Assembly: GCA_963733905.1 (NCBI GenBank)
Contig: CAVTEU010000018.1
Span: 1 to 64,000, forward strand
Direction: 5' to 3'
Source of the DNA: DATADW01 sp963733905
Lineage (GTDB): Bacteria; Actinomycetota; Acidimicrobiia; Spongiisociales; DATADW01
Length of the DNA stretch: 64,000 nucleotides
Of the stretch, positions 35,043 through 43,917 are shown one piece after another. A program made the position numbers and the translations under genes. The notes below the pieces were generated by a model. The model was not told the origin of the DNA. It was given only the letters and a program-made list of their open reading frames with translations, and did no database searches. Every line of letters begins with the position of its first letter. Positions within the stretch are counted from its first letter, which is position 1.

Positions 35043-35597
35043 TCAGCCGGCGAGGAGGGTGCCGGGGTCGAGGCTGAGCTTGGCGGGACCGACCTCGAGC
35101 TCGGCAACGACGCCCGGGTGATGCCGCGCCACCTCTCGGTACGTCGCTCCCTCCAGGTGGTAGACGATGATGACCGGCCCCTCGGGGTCGATGATCCAGT
35201 ACCGCTCCAAACCGGCGGCGGCGTACTTGGCGAACTTGCGAATTGTGTCGGCGGCACGATCGCTGGAGAGCACCTCGACGGCCAACTGAGGGACCGCGGT
35301 AAGCCGCTTGTCCTCTGACGACCGCTCGAACACGACAACATCGGGGATGAACTCATCTGCCGCCGGCTTCCAGGCCCAGCCTGTGGTGACGTCGTGGGTG
35401 GGAGAAAGCACCCCACGGATGGCTATCAACAGATTCACCGAGATCTTCTGGTGGCGCAACGAGGGAGAGGGGCTCACCACAAGCTCGCCGTCGATGTACT
35501 CGCCACGGACGTCCTCGCCCAGCGCCTCGTACTCCTCCCAAGACATCGGGATTCGATCGCCTTCGTGCAATTCGGTGGGCAGCATGACCACATTCAC
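35043..35597 (-). CDS. Uma2-family PD-(D/E)XK nuclease-like protein (DUF820)
   Basis: 184 residues. GEYIDGELVVSPSPSLRHQ, EFIPDVVVFERS (Asp) and PQLAVEVLSSD (ExV) make up the PD-(D/E)XK core; AKYAAAGLERYWIIDPEG is the usual later motif. GTG 35597 is chosen because GGGGAG lies 4-9 bases upstream; ATG 35651 and ATG 35585 are alternatives. Substrate unknown; such genes are abundant in cyanobacteria and actinomycetes. Confidence 0.85.
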   Translation of the reverse strand: MNVVMLPTELHEGDRIPMSWEEYEALGEDVRGEYIDGELVVSPSPSLRHQKISVNLLIAIRGVLSPTHDVTTGWAWKPAADEFIPDVVVFERSSEDKRLTAVPQLAVEVLSSDRAADTIRKFAKYAAAGLERYWIIDPEGPVIIVYHLEGATYREVARHHPGVVAELEVGPAKLSLDPGTLLAG

Positions 35598-35728
35598 GGT
35601 ACTCCCCTCGGTGGGTCGCCTCAGGGAGAACGTATTGGGCGGGTATGACATGTTCACGTGGTCGGTCTGACCGACCTCAAGCGAGGGATAGCGTTTCTGC
35701 TCGCGCTCGAAACCGATAGGAGGACACC

Positions 35729-36499
35729 ATGGCACTTGGCACTCCATCCCAAGAAGCCGTTCCGGCGCCGCGGGCGTCCATGGACTCGATGAGGAAGACA
35801 GCGCTCTGGGCGGGAATCCTGTACCTCCTCACCTTTGTTTCGATCCCCAGTTTCGCGCTCTACGGTCCGGTCAAGGAGTCGGGCTACGTAGCCGGGCCTG
35901 GTCCAGACTCCGGCGTTCTCGTCGGAGGAGTCCTGGAGCTGATCGTGGGCCTCGCTTGTATTGGCACCGCCGTCGCGTTGTACCCGGTAGTGAAGAGGCA
36001 GAACGAGGCGGTAGCTATGGGCTTCGTGGGCACGCGAGTTCTCGAAGCCGCCACCATCTTTCTCGGCGTCGCAAGTCTCTGGACGATCGTGACCTTGCGA
36101 CAGAACGGCGCCGGCGCAGATTCGGTGCTCATCGGAGACGCTCTGGTTGCGTTCTATGACCGAGCGTTCCTCGTCGGACAGAGCTTCATCCCAGCCATCA
36201 ACGCCCTCTTGCTTGGGTCCTTGATGTACCGGTCGCGTCTGGTGCCGCGGGCTCTTCCCGTGCTTGGATTCATCGGAGCTGCCGCGCTCGTTTCTTACCA
36301 CACCGCCGTCGTCGTCGGTTTCTTAGGAGAGGGGGCGTCGGCCCTTGCGCTAATCGCGGTACTCCCTATCGCGATATGGGAGTTCGGGCTGGGCGTCTAC
36401 CTGATCGTGAAGGGCTTCCGACCGGCGGCTGTGGCTGAACTCGACACCGTGCCGGCCGTACCCGGCACACCATGGCCCGGTCGTTTCGCATCCAGTTGA
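35729..36499 (+). CDS. DUF4386-family integral membrane protein
   Basis: 256 residues with about six helices. KTALWAGILYLLTFVSIPSFAL at the start and VLELIVGLACIGTAVALYPVVK then FVGTRVLEAATIFLGVASLW are the DUF4386 pattern. ATG 35729 follows AGGAGGACACC. Monocistronic; role unknown. Confidence 0.85.
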   Translation: MALGTPSQEAVPAPRASMDSMRKTALWAGILYLLTFVSIPSFALYGPVKESGYVAGPGPDSGVLVGGVLELIVGLACIGTAVALYPVVKRQNEAVAMGFVGTRVLEAATIFLGVASLWTIVTLRQNGAGADSVLIGDALVAFYDRAFLVGQSFIPAINALLLGSLMYRSRLVPRALPVLGFIGAAALVSYHTAVVVGFLGEGASALALIAVLPIAIWEFGLGVYLIVKGFRPAAVAELDTVPAVPGTPWPGRFASS

Positions 36500-36555
36500 T
36501 GGCCAGACCAATTAACCGAACATCGACCTTCGACGGGACTACGTCAGCCGCACCG

Positions 36556-36984
36556 TCACGTCTCGGCGGATTCGGCGGCGCGCTTCATGTCCTGCGCATC
36601 ACTGGTCATGTAACGGGTGGTCGTACCCTTTGAAATTCGGCCGAAGACCGGGACAAGCCATCCCTGCACATCCACGCTTAGCGTCAGACGCGACCGGCCC
36701 TCCTCCAACGGCTCGACGCGATGGCCCGCCACGCTGGTGACGCCGCCTGACTTCTGGCGCATCTCGAAGTAGGACGGGGCGTCCCAGACGGTTATGTCCC
36801 ATGTGCCCTCGGGCAGCTTCGGCTGCTTGAGGCGTACGCGGCTGCCCTTCGCCACAGGAGCGGGCGTGAGCAACTCGGTGACGTCGACCGTTTCGATACG
36901 CCGCGGCCACGCTTCGATGTCGCTGAGCACGTCCCAGACGCGCTGCTGCCCGGCGTCGATATCGATGGATTCCTCAAAGCGCAT
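36556..36984 (-). CDS. SRPBCC-family (polyketide cyclase/dehydrase-like) protein
   Basis: 142 residues with the START-like fold (RFEESIDIDAGQQRVWDVLSDIEAWPRRI, MRQKSGGVTSVAGHRVEPL, LTLSVDVQGWLVPVFGRI). ATG 36984 begins at the first core strand; a TTG at 37017 would add 11 residues. Likely binds a hydrophobic ligand; nothing in the context narrows it. Confidence 0.85.
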   Translation of the reverse strand: MRFEESIDIDAGQQRVWDVLSDIEAWPRRIETVDVTELLTPAPVAKGSRVRLKQPKLPEGTWDITVWDAPSYFEMRQKSGGVTSVAGHRVEPLEEGRSRLTLSVDVQGWLVPVFGRISKGTTTRYMTSDAQDMKRAAESAET

Positions 36985-37160
36985 ATCGGACGGTGACCTC
37001 GAAGGTTGCTCATCCAAGAGCAGTCGGGGAACGGTAGCTATGTCAACCGGGCAGCGAGTCCCCCGAAGCGTCTACCGGACGGGCCAGAGTGCCAGGTATG
37101 ACGCGACCTGCCTGAGGCATCGGTGAGGTCGGGCGCACGGTTCGAGGAGCCCGCCCTGGG

Positions 37161-37760
37161 CTACAGGTATCCCATTTCCTGGGCCTTGGCGAACGCCTCG
37201 GTACGGTTTCTGGCCCCGAGCTTGACGATGGCGGATGACAGGTAGTTGCGTACGGTTCCTTCGGCGAGGTGGAGCCTTTGCGCGATCTCGATGTTGGGAT
37301 GTCCTTCACCGACCTCTCGGAGGACTTCTCGCTCCCGGTCAGTGAGGGGGTCGCTGCCGGCCCACGCCGAAACCGCGAGCTCCGGGGCGATCACACGATT
37401 GCCTGCTGCCACCCGCCGGAGGGTGTCGGCTAGATCTTCGATGGGTGAGTCTTTGAGGACGTATCCAGACACCCCGGCGTCGAGTGCCCGCCGCAGATAG
37501 CCGCTTCGGGCGAAGGTGGTCACGATCACGACTCGGACCGTCGGATGGTCCTTGAGACGAGAAGCCAGCTCGAGTCCCGTCATTCCTGGCATTTCGATGT
37601 CGGTGAGAAGGATGTCCGGCTCATGCTCTGCGACAGCTGCCAAACCCTGCTCGCCATCTTCGGCGACAGCGACTACCTCGATGTCCGGTTCGAGGTCGAG
37701 GAGTCCCGCAAAGGCTCCTCGCACCATGGCCTGGTCTTCGGCGAGGACGACGCGGATCAT
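37161..37760 (-). CDS. NarL/DesR-type response regulator with LuxR HTH
   Basis: 199 residues. Receiver with phospho-Asp 54 (ILLTDIEMPGMTG), Thr-Thr in VIVTTFARSGYL and Lys in GYVLKDSP; LuxR-type HTH (DPLTDREREVLREVGEGHPNIEIAQRLHLAEGTVRNYLSSAIVKLG, described here by its parts). Last gene of a four-gene operon; starts in an ATGA overlap with the kinase. Would control expression of the ABC exporter genes, by analogy to DesR/YvfU systems. Confidence 0.92.
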   Translation of the reverse strand: MIRVVLAEDQAMVRGAFAGLLDLEPDIEVVAVAEDGEQGLAAVAEHEPDILLTDIEMPGMTGLELASRLKDHPTVRVVIVTTFARSGYLRRALDAGVSGYVLKDSPIEDLADTLRRVAAGNRVIAPELAVSAWAGSDPLTDREREVLREVGEGHPNIEIAQRLHLAEGTVRNYLSSAIVKLGARNRTEAFAKAQEMGYL

Positions 37761-38878
37761 GAAGAACTTCCACCGAATGGCATGTCGATCCGTAGCTCTG
37801 TCCCGCCTGTCACTCCGGGTCCGAACGTGAGGGTTCCCCCTGCGGCGATCACACGTTCGCGCATCCCCTGAATTCCCGAGCCGGTTCCCTTGGTGGGTCC
37901 GATCCCGTCGTCAGTCACCGTTAGTGATACTCCCCCGTCCTGGCTGTCGATTCGGGCCTCCACCGTGCCGGCGTTGGCATGGCGCAGAACATTGGTGACC
38001 GCCTCGCGAAGTCCCAACGCCAGAACGTTCTCGACCGAGGGTGCCAGATCGACCTCCAAGTCTCCGAGCGTCTCCAATTCGGTGCCTGCCGCTGCGAGCG
38101 CATCGCGGGCAACGGCGAGCTCGTCGAGCAGCGACGCCTGATGCCATCCAGCAACGCTTTCCCTGATCGAAGACAGTGCATCGCGAGCTATGCGTTCCAC
38201 CTCATCGGCTTCCTCTGTGGCGCGACGCTGGTCCGACGGGGCCAGTCTTTGGACGAGTTGGCTTCGCACGATGATGGCGGTGAGGGCCTGGCCTGCGATG
38301 TCGTGGACGTCGCGAGCGATCCGTTCCCGCTCGGCGATGGTGGCGAGATGAGCGACTCGGCGGTTCTCAGCCCGGAGCGCGACCGCGCGATGGTCCCGTG
38401 ACACATCATGGAAGACGGCGGATCCAATGACCCAGATCATGATCACCGGGATGAATATGAAGACCCGAAACGGCCAAGGGATCGAACTCAAGAAGAAGCC
38501 GGTCAGAGTGAGGGCGGTGATCACCGACAGTCTGAGTCGGAGCGTCTCCTGAGTGGCTGACCTGGCAACGAGAGCGGCGGCGTAGATGGGCAGCGCCATG
38601 ATTGCTGTCGAGTCGAAGGGTGCTGTCGCGAGTGCCAGCAGCATCAGGACAGTTGCTCCCCCGATATCCCAACCTCGTATTTCCGAGACGACAAAGGTGG
38701 GGAGGGCGACGGCAACCACTCCGACCGCGAAGACCCAATCCTCGGGACCGGCGTCGGGGGAGAAGATCGGTCCGATGAGGATGAATGCGAAGAAGACCAG
38801 GGGTGCCCAACGCGAGAACCCGGAACGCCTCGTGTCGAGGCGTTCCGAGTTCGCGAGTCTGACTGTCGTGTCGTTCAC
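37757..38878 (-). CDS. DesK-type sensor histidine kinase (HisKA_3)
   Basis: 373 residues. About five or six N-terminal helices (WAPLVFFAFILIGPIF, WVFAVGVVAVALPTFVVSEI, PIYAAALVARSA, VFIFIPVIMIWVIGSAVF) with no large outer loop, so sensing is probably within the membrane. HisKA_3 His in RIARDVHDIAGQAL; HATPase motifs REAVTNVLRHANAGTV, TVTDDGIG and GSGIQGMRERV. GTG 38878 overlaps the permease stop (GTGA). Confidence 0.9.
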   Translation of the reverse strand: MNDTTVRLANSERLDTRRSGFSRWAPLVFFAFILIGPIFSPDAGPEDWVFAVGVVAVALPTFVVSEIRGWDIGGATVLMLLALATAPFDSTAIMALPIYAAALVARSATQETLRLRLSVITALTLTGFFLSSIPWPFRVFIFIPVIMIWVIGSAVFHDVSRDHRAVALRAENRRVAHLATIAERERIARDVHDIAGQALTAIIVRSQLVQRLAPSDQRRATEEADEVERIARDALSSIRESVAGWHQASLLDELAVARDALAAAGTELETLGDLEVDLAPSVENVLALGLREAVTNVLRHANAGTVEARIDSQDGGVSLTVTDDGIGPTKGTGSGIQGMRERVIAAGGTLTFGPGVTGGTELRIDMPFGGSSS

Positions 38879-39597
38879 ACTTCCGCGGAACGGTACGCCA
38901 ACGCTGCTGCGATCGCTCCCACGATCGTTGTCCCCACGAGATAGGCGACGTGACCCCACACTGCTCCGCCTTCGACCTGCGCCAGCGCCAGTTGTGCCAG
39001 GTGATAGGGCGGGAGGTACACCGCGATTTCTCCGAGCCACGTCGGGAGCATCTCGAGCGGAAACCAGAGGCCTGAGAGAATCACCGAAGGAATGAGCACC
39101 GCGTTGAGCACCGATGTTGCGGCGTTGGGGCTGAACCTCGCCCCAACAGCCAGGGAGAACAGGCTGAATGGCAAGGCTCCGAGTACCAGCACACCGATGA
39201 CACGCAGGACCTGAAGCACGTCCAGAGGTCCAGCGGTGAGACGGGCGACCAGGGTTATCCCTGCCAGGGTGACGATCGCATACGGCAGTGCTGCGGTGAC
39301 TTTGGCGGACAGCGTCACGCCAAGCGGCGTGCCGTCCGCTCTCTTGACGCGGAGCCAGCCTCGCTCTCTGGCGTCGGCGAGGCCGATACCCGGGTTCATC
39401 AGAACCACGGACAGCACACCAAACGCCCCGTACGTGGCCAACGACTCAACGCCGAAGCCTCCCTCGTCGCCGAACATCGTTGCGAACAGTGCAAAGAATG
39501 CCACTGGCATCAGCACCGAGAAGAAGAGAGCGGTTGGCTCCCTGACGATTCCCAAAAGCTCGTCTCTCACCTCTGTGCGAAAGATTCTTGTGTTCAT
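38875..39597 (-). CDS. ABC-2 type exporter permease
   Basis: 240 residues, six helices, with the ABC-2 signature NAATSVLNAVLIPSVILSGLWFP and a PTWLGEIAVYLPPYHLAQL loop. ATG overlaps the ATPase stop (ATGA). Together with the ATPase it resembles YvfS/LiaG-type exporters whose two-component partners are encoded downstream. Confidence 0.9.
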   Translation of the reverse strand: MNTRIFRTEVRDELLGIVREPTALFFSVLMPVAFFALFATMFGDEGGFGVESLATYGAFGVLSVVLMNPGIGLADARERGWLRVKRADGTPLGVTLSAKVTAALPYAIVTLAGITLVARLTAGPLDVLQVLRVIGVLVLGALPFSLFSLAVGARFSPNAATSVLNAVLIPSVILSGLWFPLEMLPTWLGEIAVYLPPYHLAQLALAQVEGGAVWGHVAYLVGTTIVGAIAAALAYRSAEV

Positions 39598-40490
39598 GCT
39601 GCTACCTCCTCATGGTGGGTCAGTGCGACGAGGACCTCTTCGAGGCTCGCCGTCGCCACGGTCAAATCGTTGGCCTCGGGGTCGAGGTCGAGCAGCGTCC
39701 TGACGACCTGCTCACTGTTGGTCGCTGCGATCACGGTGCGGCCGTCACGAAGCTCCACCGAGTCCACCGAGTCGAGCGCTCTGATCACACTCACCGGTAC
39801 CTTCGTCTGGACTTCGATCCGACGGTCGGGGAGCGTCCGGCGCAGCTCGTCTGGCGTCCCTTCCGCGACTACTCGTCCGCGATCAACCACGACGACCCGA
39901 TCGGCGACTGCGGCCGCCTCGTCCACGAGATGCGTCGTAATGAGCACACCGGCTCCGTCGTCGAGACGTCGCCGAACCGTGTTCCAGAACCGACGCCGTG
40001 CCTCCACATCGAGTCCTTCGGTGGGCTCGTCCAGTACCAGCAGAACCGGATCCGCAACAAGCCCCATCGCGAGCTGCAGCCGCTGCTGCTGTCCGCCGGA
40101 GAGCTTGGCCGCCCGCCGTTTCTCCAGGCCGGCCAGGCCCATCTCGGCGATGGCTTGGCTGGCTGCTTCCGGGGGACAACCCCGGCGGGCGGCCGCACCG
40201 CCGACGATCTCGCCGACGGTGAGTGACCGCGGAAAGCCGACCGCCTGTTGGACGACACCGAGCCTGCGGCGGGTCTCGGCGCTACGAGGGTTGCCACCTG
40301 CCACCTCGATGAGGTCGGCGTTGCCTTCGATCAACCCGATCACATTGCGGACGAGGGTCGTCTTACCGGCCCCATTTGGGCCGAGAAGTGCGACACACTC
40401 CCCCGACTTGACAGTCAGATCGACTCCGGCGAGAGCCGTGTGGTCACCGTATCGGTGAACGAGACCTCGTACTTCGAGCACATGTTCCAT
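39594..40490 (-). CDS. ABC exporter ATPase
   Basis: 298 residues. Walker A GPNGAGKTTL, signature KLSGGQQQRLQLAMGL, Walker B VLLVLDEPTEGLD, H-loop ITTHLVDEAAAVADRV, and a C-terminal regulatory stretch (LEEVLVALTHHEEVAA). First gene of the ATPase-permease-kinase-regulator operon. The short gap to the divergent integrase (73 bases) must hold the promoter; no clear boxes are seen. Confidence 0.92.
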   Translation of the reverse strand: MEHVLEVRGLVHRYGDHTALAGVDLTVKSGECVALLGPNGAGKTTLVRNVIGLIEGNADLIEVAGGNPRSAETRRRLGVVQQAVGFPRSLTVGEIVGGAAARRGCPPEAASQAIAEMGLAGLEKRRAAKLSGGQQQRLQLAMGLVADPVLLVLDEPTEGLDVEARRRFWNTVRRRLDDGAGVLITTHLVDEAAAVADRVVVVDRGRVVAEGTPDELRRTLPDRRIEVQTKVPVSVIRALDSVDSVELRDGRTVIAATNSEQVVRTLLDLDPEANDLTVATASLEEVLVALTHHEEVAA

Positions 40491-40563
40491 CTACTACCTC
40501 CTTCGACACCGATCATGCGGAACGACCGGTGCGACGGGTAGTGAGATCGATCACGAACTCGAT

Positions 40564-41385
40564 GTGACAGATGTCATCCGGATCAAGCCAGGCCTTCCAA
40601 CCTCGGCCCTGGCGCCAATCACGTGGGCCGTTTCAGATCCAGACGCGAGACTTGATGAGAAGAGTTCGGATCTCTCGGAGCACCTCGTTAGGTGTGAGCT
40701 GCTCTTCGGGTATTGGATGCCCGCCCAGCTGGTGGCTCGCGGACCAAAGGTACGGTCGATCCCAAATGTGGAACCGCAGGCCTGGACGGCCCAGGAACTG
40801 CAGGCGTTCCTGCGTGAAGCGGCTGGACACGGGCTCTTTGCAGCCCTTTGGCTCCTGGCCAATACCGGAATGCGCCGCAGCGAGCTGCTCGGATTGCAGT
40901 GGGACGACGTCGACCTCGACGCAGCCACACTCTCCATCAACCGAGGCCTCGTCTCCATCGGCTACGAACTGCACGAGTCGCGAGGCAAGACCAGCAACTC
41001 GATGCGGGCGATCGATCTCGATCCGACCACCGTCGCAGTCCTAGTCGTGTGGAAGCTGTGGCAGGTGTCGGAGCGCAAGGCTGTGGGAATCGAACCGACC
41101 GGTTGGGTGTTCGCCGATGTCGAGGGCAACCCGATCCACCCCCACTCCATCTCCCAGGCCTTCGAGCGGATCGTCGCTCGAGCGGAGGTCCCCAAGGTCC
41201 GTCTTCACGATCCGCCACACCCACGGCACCTTGCTCATCAGGGCCGGGGTCCCGTCAAGGTTGTGTCGGAGCGGCTCGGGCACGGGAACCCGGCGTTCAC
41301 CATCGACACCTACCAACACGACCTTCCCGGCATGCAGGTCGAAGCCGCCCGCATCTTCGAGAGCCTGATCGCCAGCGGCCGGTAG
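40564..41385 (+). CDS. tyrosine recombinase/integrase, N-terminally shortened, two compensating frame breaks
   Basis: ~273 residues. The catalytic set is present: Arg in LANTGMRRSELLGLQWDDVD, the HxxR box restored as HDIRHTHGTLLIRAG when a one-base break at ~41207 and its compensation near 41250 are taken into account, LGH in SERLGHGNPAFT, and Tyr in IDTYQHDLPG. The usual N-terminal arm-binding and most of the core-binding domain are missing or replaced by non-similar sequence (1-~70), so this may be a remnant. It ends 80 bases from tRNA-fMet, the classic integration target. Confidence 0.75.
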   Translation: MTDVIRIKPGLPTSALAPITWAVSDPDARLDEKSSDLSEHLVRCELLFGYWMPAQLVARGPKVRSIPNVEPQAWTAQELQAFLREAAGHGLFAALWLLANTGMRRSELLGLQWDDVDLDAATLSINRGLVSIGYELHESRGKTSNSMRAIDLDPTTVAVLVVWKLWQVSERKAVGIEPTGWVFADVEGNPIHPHSISQAFERIVARAEVPKVRLHDPPHPRHLAHQGRGPVKVVSERLGHGNPAFTIDTYQHDLPGMQVEAARIFESLIASGR

Positions 41386-41432
41386 AGAATCCGGTAGAAG
41401 CGACGGTAGAACGGAGCCAAGAAACGGTAGAA
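41380..41432. repeat. four CGGTAGA direct repeats behind the integrase
   Basis: CGGTAGAG (41380) and CGGTAGAA (41392, 41404, 41425), spaced 12, 12 and 21 bases. Regular spacing close to one helical turn suggests integrase arm-type or excisionase binding sites. Confidence 0.7.
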
Positions 41433-41463
41433 GCCTCGGTCAGCAGTCGCTGACCGGGGCTTT
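41432..41463 (+). terminator. intrinsic terminator after the integrase
   Basis: AGCCTCGGTCAGC - AGTC - GCTGACCGGGGCTTT: a 13-base stem with one mismatch, 4-base loop and a short T-run. It also lies just past the 3' end of the tRNA on the other strand. Confidence 0.7.
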
Positions 41464-41466
41464 CAG

Positions 41467-41540
<74 letters not shown>

Positions 41541-41585
41541 TCGCACCACGGAGTGTACCGGTCCCTCCGGGGTTATCGCAAGGGG

Positions 41586-41906
41586 TCAGCCCATGACGTC
41601 AAAGGTCTCGCCGACCTCGACGGTGCCGCCGCTCTTCAGGTGGGGACAGCCCTTCGACATCTCGACGGCGGCGTCCATGTCGTCGGCGCTGAGGACGGTG
41701 TAACCGGTCACCGGGTCGGCGCCGCCGCCCTCGGCGGTGGAGCCGTCGCTGTTGATCATCACGGTGCGGGTAATCGGGTTGCCGCCGTCGACGATCGCCG
41801 CCCCGAGCTCCTCGTACCACTTTCCCCAAGCGGCCATTACCGCCTGCTGTTGTTCGTCGGTCTCCGCCATGCCACCGCCGTGGTACGCCAACAGAAAGTT
41901 CGCCAT
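41586..41906 (-). CDS. YCII-related protein
   Basis: 106 residues of the YciI/DGPF fold (FLLAYHGGGMAETDEQQQAV, MAAWGKWYEELGAAIVDGG, YTVLSADDMDAAVEMSKGCPHL). ATG 41906 has GAGGAGGAG upstream. Family members occur with ECF sigma factors and AHSA1 proteins; here it follows ArsR-SRPBCC in the same direction, a common neighbourhood. Enzymatic role unknown. Confidence 0.9.
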   Translation of the reverse strand: MANFLLAYHGGGMAETDEQQQAVMAAWGKWYEELGAAIVDGGNPITRTVMINSDGSTAEGGGADPVTGYTVLSADDMDAAVEMSKGCPHLKSGGTVEVGETFDVMG

Positions 41907-41920
41907 GACTCCTCCTCTGT

Positions 41921-42361
41921 CTATTCGCCAATCGCTTCGAGGTAGCTGGGGAACAGTGTCGTCCAGCCACCCAAGTTCCGGTCGCGCCACTCCTGTCCGC
42001 CGGCGCCGAGCCGCTCCCAGCCGGTGTGCTCGATCTCTACTCGGGTCGTCCCATCGGGACGACCATCGAAAGTGATGAGGACGTCGGTGGCGTCGGCCCG
42101 ATCCCGCCGCAAGTGCCACAGATAACCGAGACGCCCCGGAGGTTCCCAAAGGGTGACCTCACCCCACTCCGATTCGGTGCCGTCGGGGCCAAGCTCATAG
42201 ATCCGCCCACCCACCCGAGGCTCGAGCACCACCTCCACGCCCTCCACACCCGCCACGGTGTGGTCGGCCGGCCACCAGGTCGAGATCCTCCTCGCCCAGA
42301 CGTCGAAGGCATGCTCCGGGGGGCACCGGACGTCGAGGCTCAACCTGAGCGGCTCGATCAT
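41921..42361 (-). CDS. SRPBCC/AHSA1-family protein
   Basis: 146 residues (LRLSLDVRCPPEHAFDVWARRISTWWP, GGRIYELGPDGTESEWGEVTLWEPPGRL, VEIEHTGWERLG). It begins in an ATGA overlap with the ArsR gene, a widespread ArsR-AHSA1 pair whose physiological role is still poorly known. Confidence 0.9.
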   Translation of the reverse strand: MIEPLRLSLDVRCPPEHAFDVWARRISTWWPADHTVAGVEGVEVVLEPRVGGRIYELGPDGTESEWGEVTLWEPPGRLGYLWHLRRDRADATDVLITFDGRPDGTTRVEIEHTGWERLGAGGQEWRDRNLGGWTTLFPSYLEAIGE

Positions 42362-42684
42362 CCCCGGTCAGCCTCCGGGGCGGTGTTCTCCGCCATGAGA
42401 CGGAAACGTCGTGCCGCATCCCCCCAGACCTGCTCCAAGAACAGACGAACCTCCTCCACTCCCTCTTCATGCAATCGGTAGACACGGCGTGTCCCCCGCG
42501 GCTCCTGCGCCACCAGCCCGGCCTCCTTGAGCAGACGGAGATGGCGGGAAACAGCGGGGCGGCTGATGGGGAGCTCGTCGGCGATCTCGGTGACCGAGCG
42601 ACCGCCCTCCCGCAACAGCTCGACGATCGCCCGGCGGTGTGGGTCGCCCAAGGCATCGAACGGGTCACCGGCCGGTTGCGCCAT
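42358..42684 (-). CDS. ArsR-family regulator
   Basis: 108 residues with a winged HTH (DPFDALGDPHRRAIVELLREG, SVTEIADELPISRPAVSRHLRLLKEAGLV, RRVYRLHEEGVEEVRLFL). No metal-binding Cys pair in the recognition or C-terminal helices, so it is not a typical metal sensor. First gene of ArsR-SRPBCC-YCII. Confidence 0.92.
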   Translation of the reverse strand: MAQPAGDPFDALGDPHRRAIVELLREGGRSVTEIADELPISRPAVSRHLRLLKEAGLVAQEPRGTRRVYRLHEEGVEEVRLFLEQVWGDAARRFRLMAENTAPEADRG

Positions 42685-42719
42685 CGACCAAGCGTAGCCA
42701 AACTGTTACGGATTCTGGA

Positions 42720-43616
42720 TCAGCGCTCCGCTCTTCCGGCCAGCATCGAGCCGGCGAGCACCAGCGCCACCCCACCAAGCGCCCAGGCGGAGACCGACTC
42801 GTTGAGGATCGCCACGCCAAGAGCGAGCGATACGACAGGGATCACGTAGGCGACGAACGATCCCCTGGGACCGCCCACTCTCCCCACCAGCGTCGCCATC
42901 AGGGCGAAGGCGATCCCGGTCCCGACCGCACCCAACACGCCCACCGCCACCGCCGGGCCAACGGCGAACTCGGAGCGGAACAACCCGAAGATGCCGAACG
43001 GCGCCGTCCACAACGTGGCCAAGACCAGCATCCACCTCATCACCGCAACCGACCCGTAGCGGTGCTGGAGGGGGCCGGCCATGTTCCCGGCGAGCCCATA
43101 ACAGAGGGTTGCGACCAGGACCATCACCACCCCGACCACGCTGGATCCGCCCTCGGTGCTCGACACCACGCTGATCAGCGCCACCCCCACGAACCCGACG
43201 ACAAGCCCGGCGCGCTGCGGACCACGCGGTACCCGGTTGAAGGCGATCGCCCCCCACAGCCCGGTGAAGATGGGGATCGCCCCGTTGAGAAGCCCGGTCA
43301 CCGCCGAACTGATATGGACCTCGGCCAATGGGAACAACGTGAACGGAATCCCCACCCAGACGACGGAGAGCAATACGAGCCGGCCCCGGTCGGAAGGGTC
43401 GAGGCGAACCCGCCTCCGGGGGAGCAGCGCCAGCGTGGCGGCTCCAAGCGCCACCCGGGCCCAGGTGATGAGGCCGGGATGGAAGGCGTCGAGCCCGATC
43501 TTGATCAGCAGGAACGACGACCCCCAGATCAGCGCCACCGCGGCGAACAGCCCCCAATCGAGGGTGGTGAACTGCTCCCGATCGGAGGTTGTCGCCGGCT
43601 GCGATGCGACTGCCAT
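42720..43616 (-). CDS. EamA/DMT-superfamily transporter
   Basis: 298 residues with ten helices in two EamA repeats (GLFAAVALIWGSSFLLIKIGL, HPGLITWARVALGA; VGVVMVLVATLCYGLAGNM, PVVSLALGVAILNESVSAWA). Likely exports amino acids or metabolites; the substrate is unknown. The MocR gene beyond it is divergent and could regulate it. Confidence 0.9.
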   Translation of the reverse strand: MAVASQPATTSDREQFTTLDWGLFAAVALIWGSSFLLIKIGLDAFHPGLITWARVALGAATLALLPRRRVRLDPSDRGRLVLLSVVWVGIPFTLFPLAEVHISSAVTGLLNGAIPIFTGLWGAIAFNRVPRGPQRAGLVVGFVGVALISVVSSTEGGSSVVGVVMVLVATLCYGLAGNMAGPLQHRYGSVAVMRWMLVLATLWTAPFGIFGLFRSEFAVGPAVAVGVLGAVGTGIAFALMATLVGRVGGPRGSFVAYVIPVVSLALGVAILNESVSAWALGGVALVLAGSMLAGRAER

Positions 43617-43917
43617 CTACCGACTCAAGCAGCCGTGGGAGGTTCGATGTTCCCACCGGGGAGCAAACGCCCCATGGCAGAGCGCGGTGGCCGCCCCGCC
43701 TTGGGACGCGGTCGGCGCCGTTCCCGTCGCGGGGACCGGCCGGCTGTGACGGAGTGGAGAGTGGCCACGCAGGCGTAGAGGTCGTGCCAGGCCAGACCGG
43801 TGATGTTCCGCTCGATCATCTCTGTCTCCATCTCGGATGATCTCAAGGTAAGGTGTAAATTGGTATGCCACAAGGTCCAATCACGCATATCTTTACTAGA
43901 CCAATTGCGAGCTGACG
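43617..43917. promoter_or_regulatory. 300-base gap between divergent EamA and MocR genes
   Basis: No convincing gene; a short minus-strand frame (43625-43888) has a low-complexity Arg/Pro-rich half. From ~43840 the sequence becomes AT-richer than its surroundings and carries ATTGG/CCAAT-type repeats (AATTGGTATGCC, GGTCCAATC, AGACCAATT), positioned as a MocR autoregulatory promoter. Confidence 0.4.

Noticed and set aside
42639..43778. 379-residue plus-strand frame over the EamA gene
   Set aside because: Antisense shadow; the EamA reading has ten helices and clear family motifs.
43625..43888. Possible 60-87 residue minus-strand protein between EamA and MocR genes
   Set aside because: The second half is low-complexity Arg/Pro/Gly, no ribosome-binding site supports a start, and it covers the likely MocR promoter.
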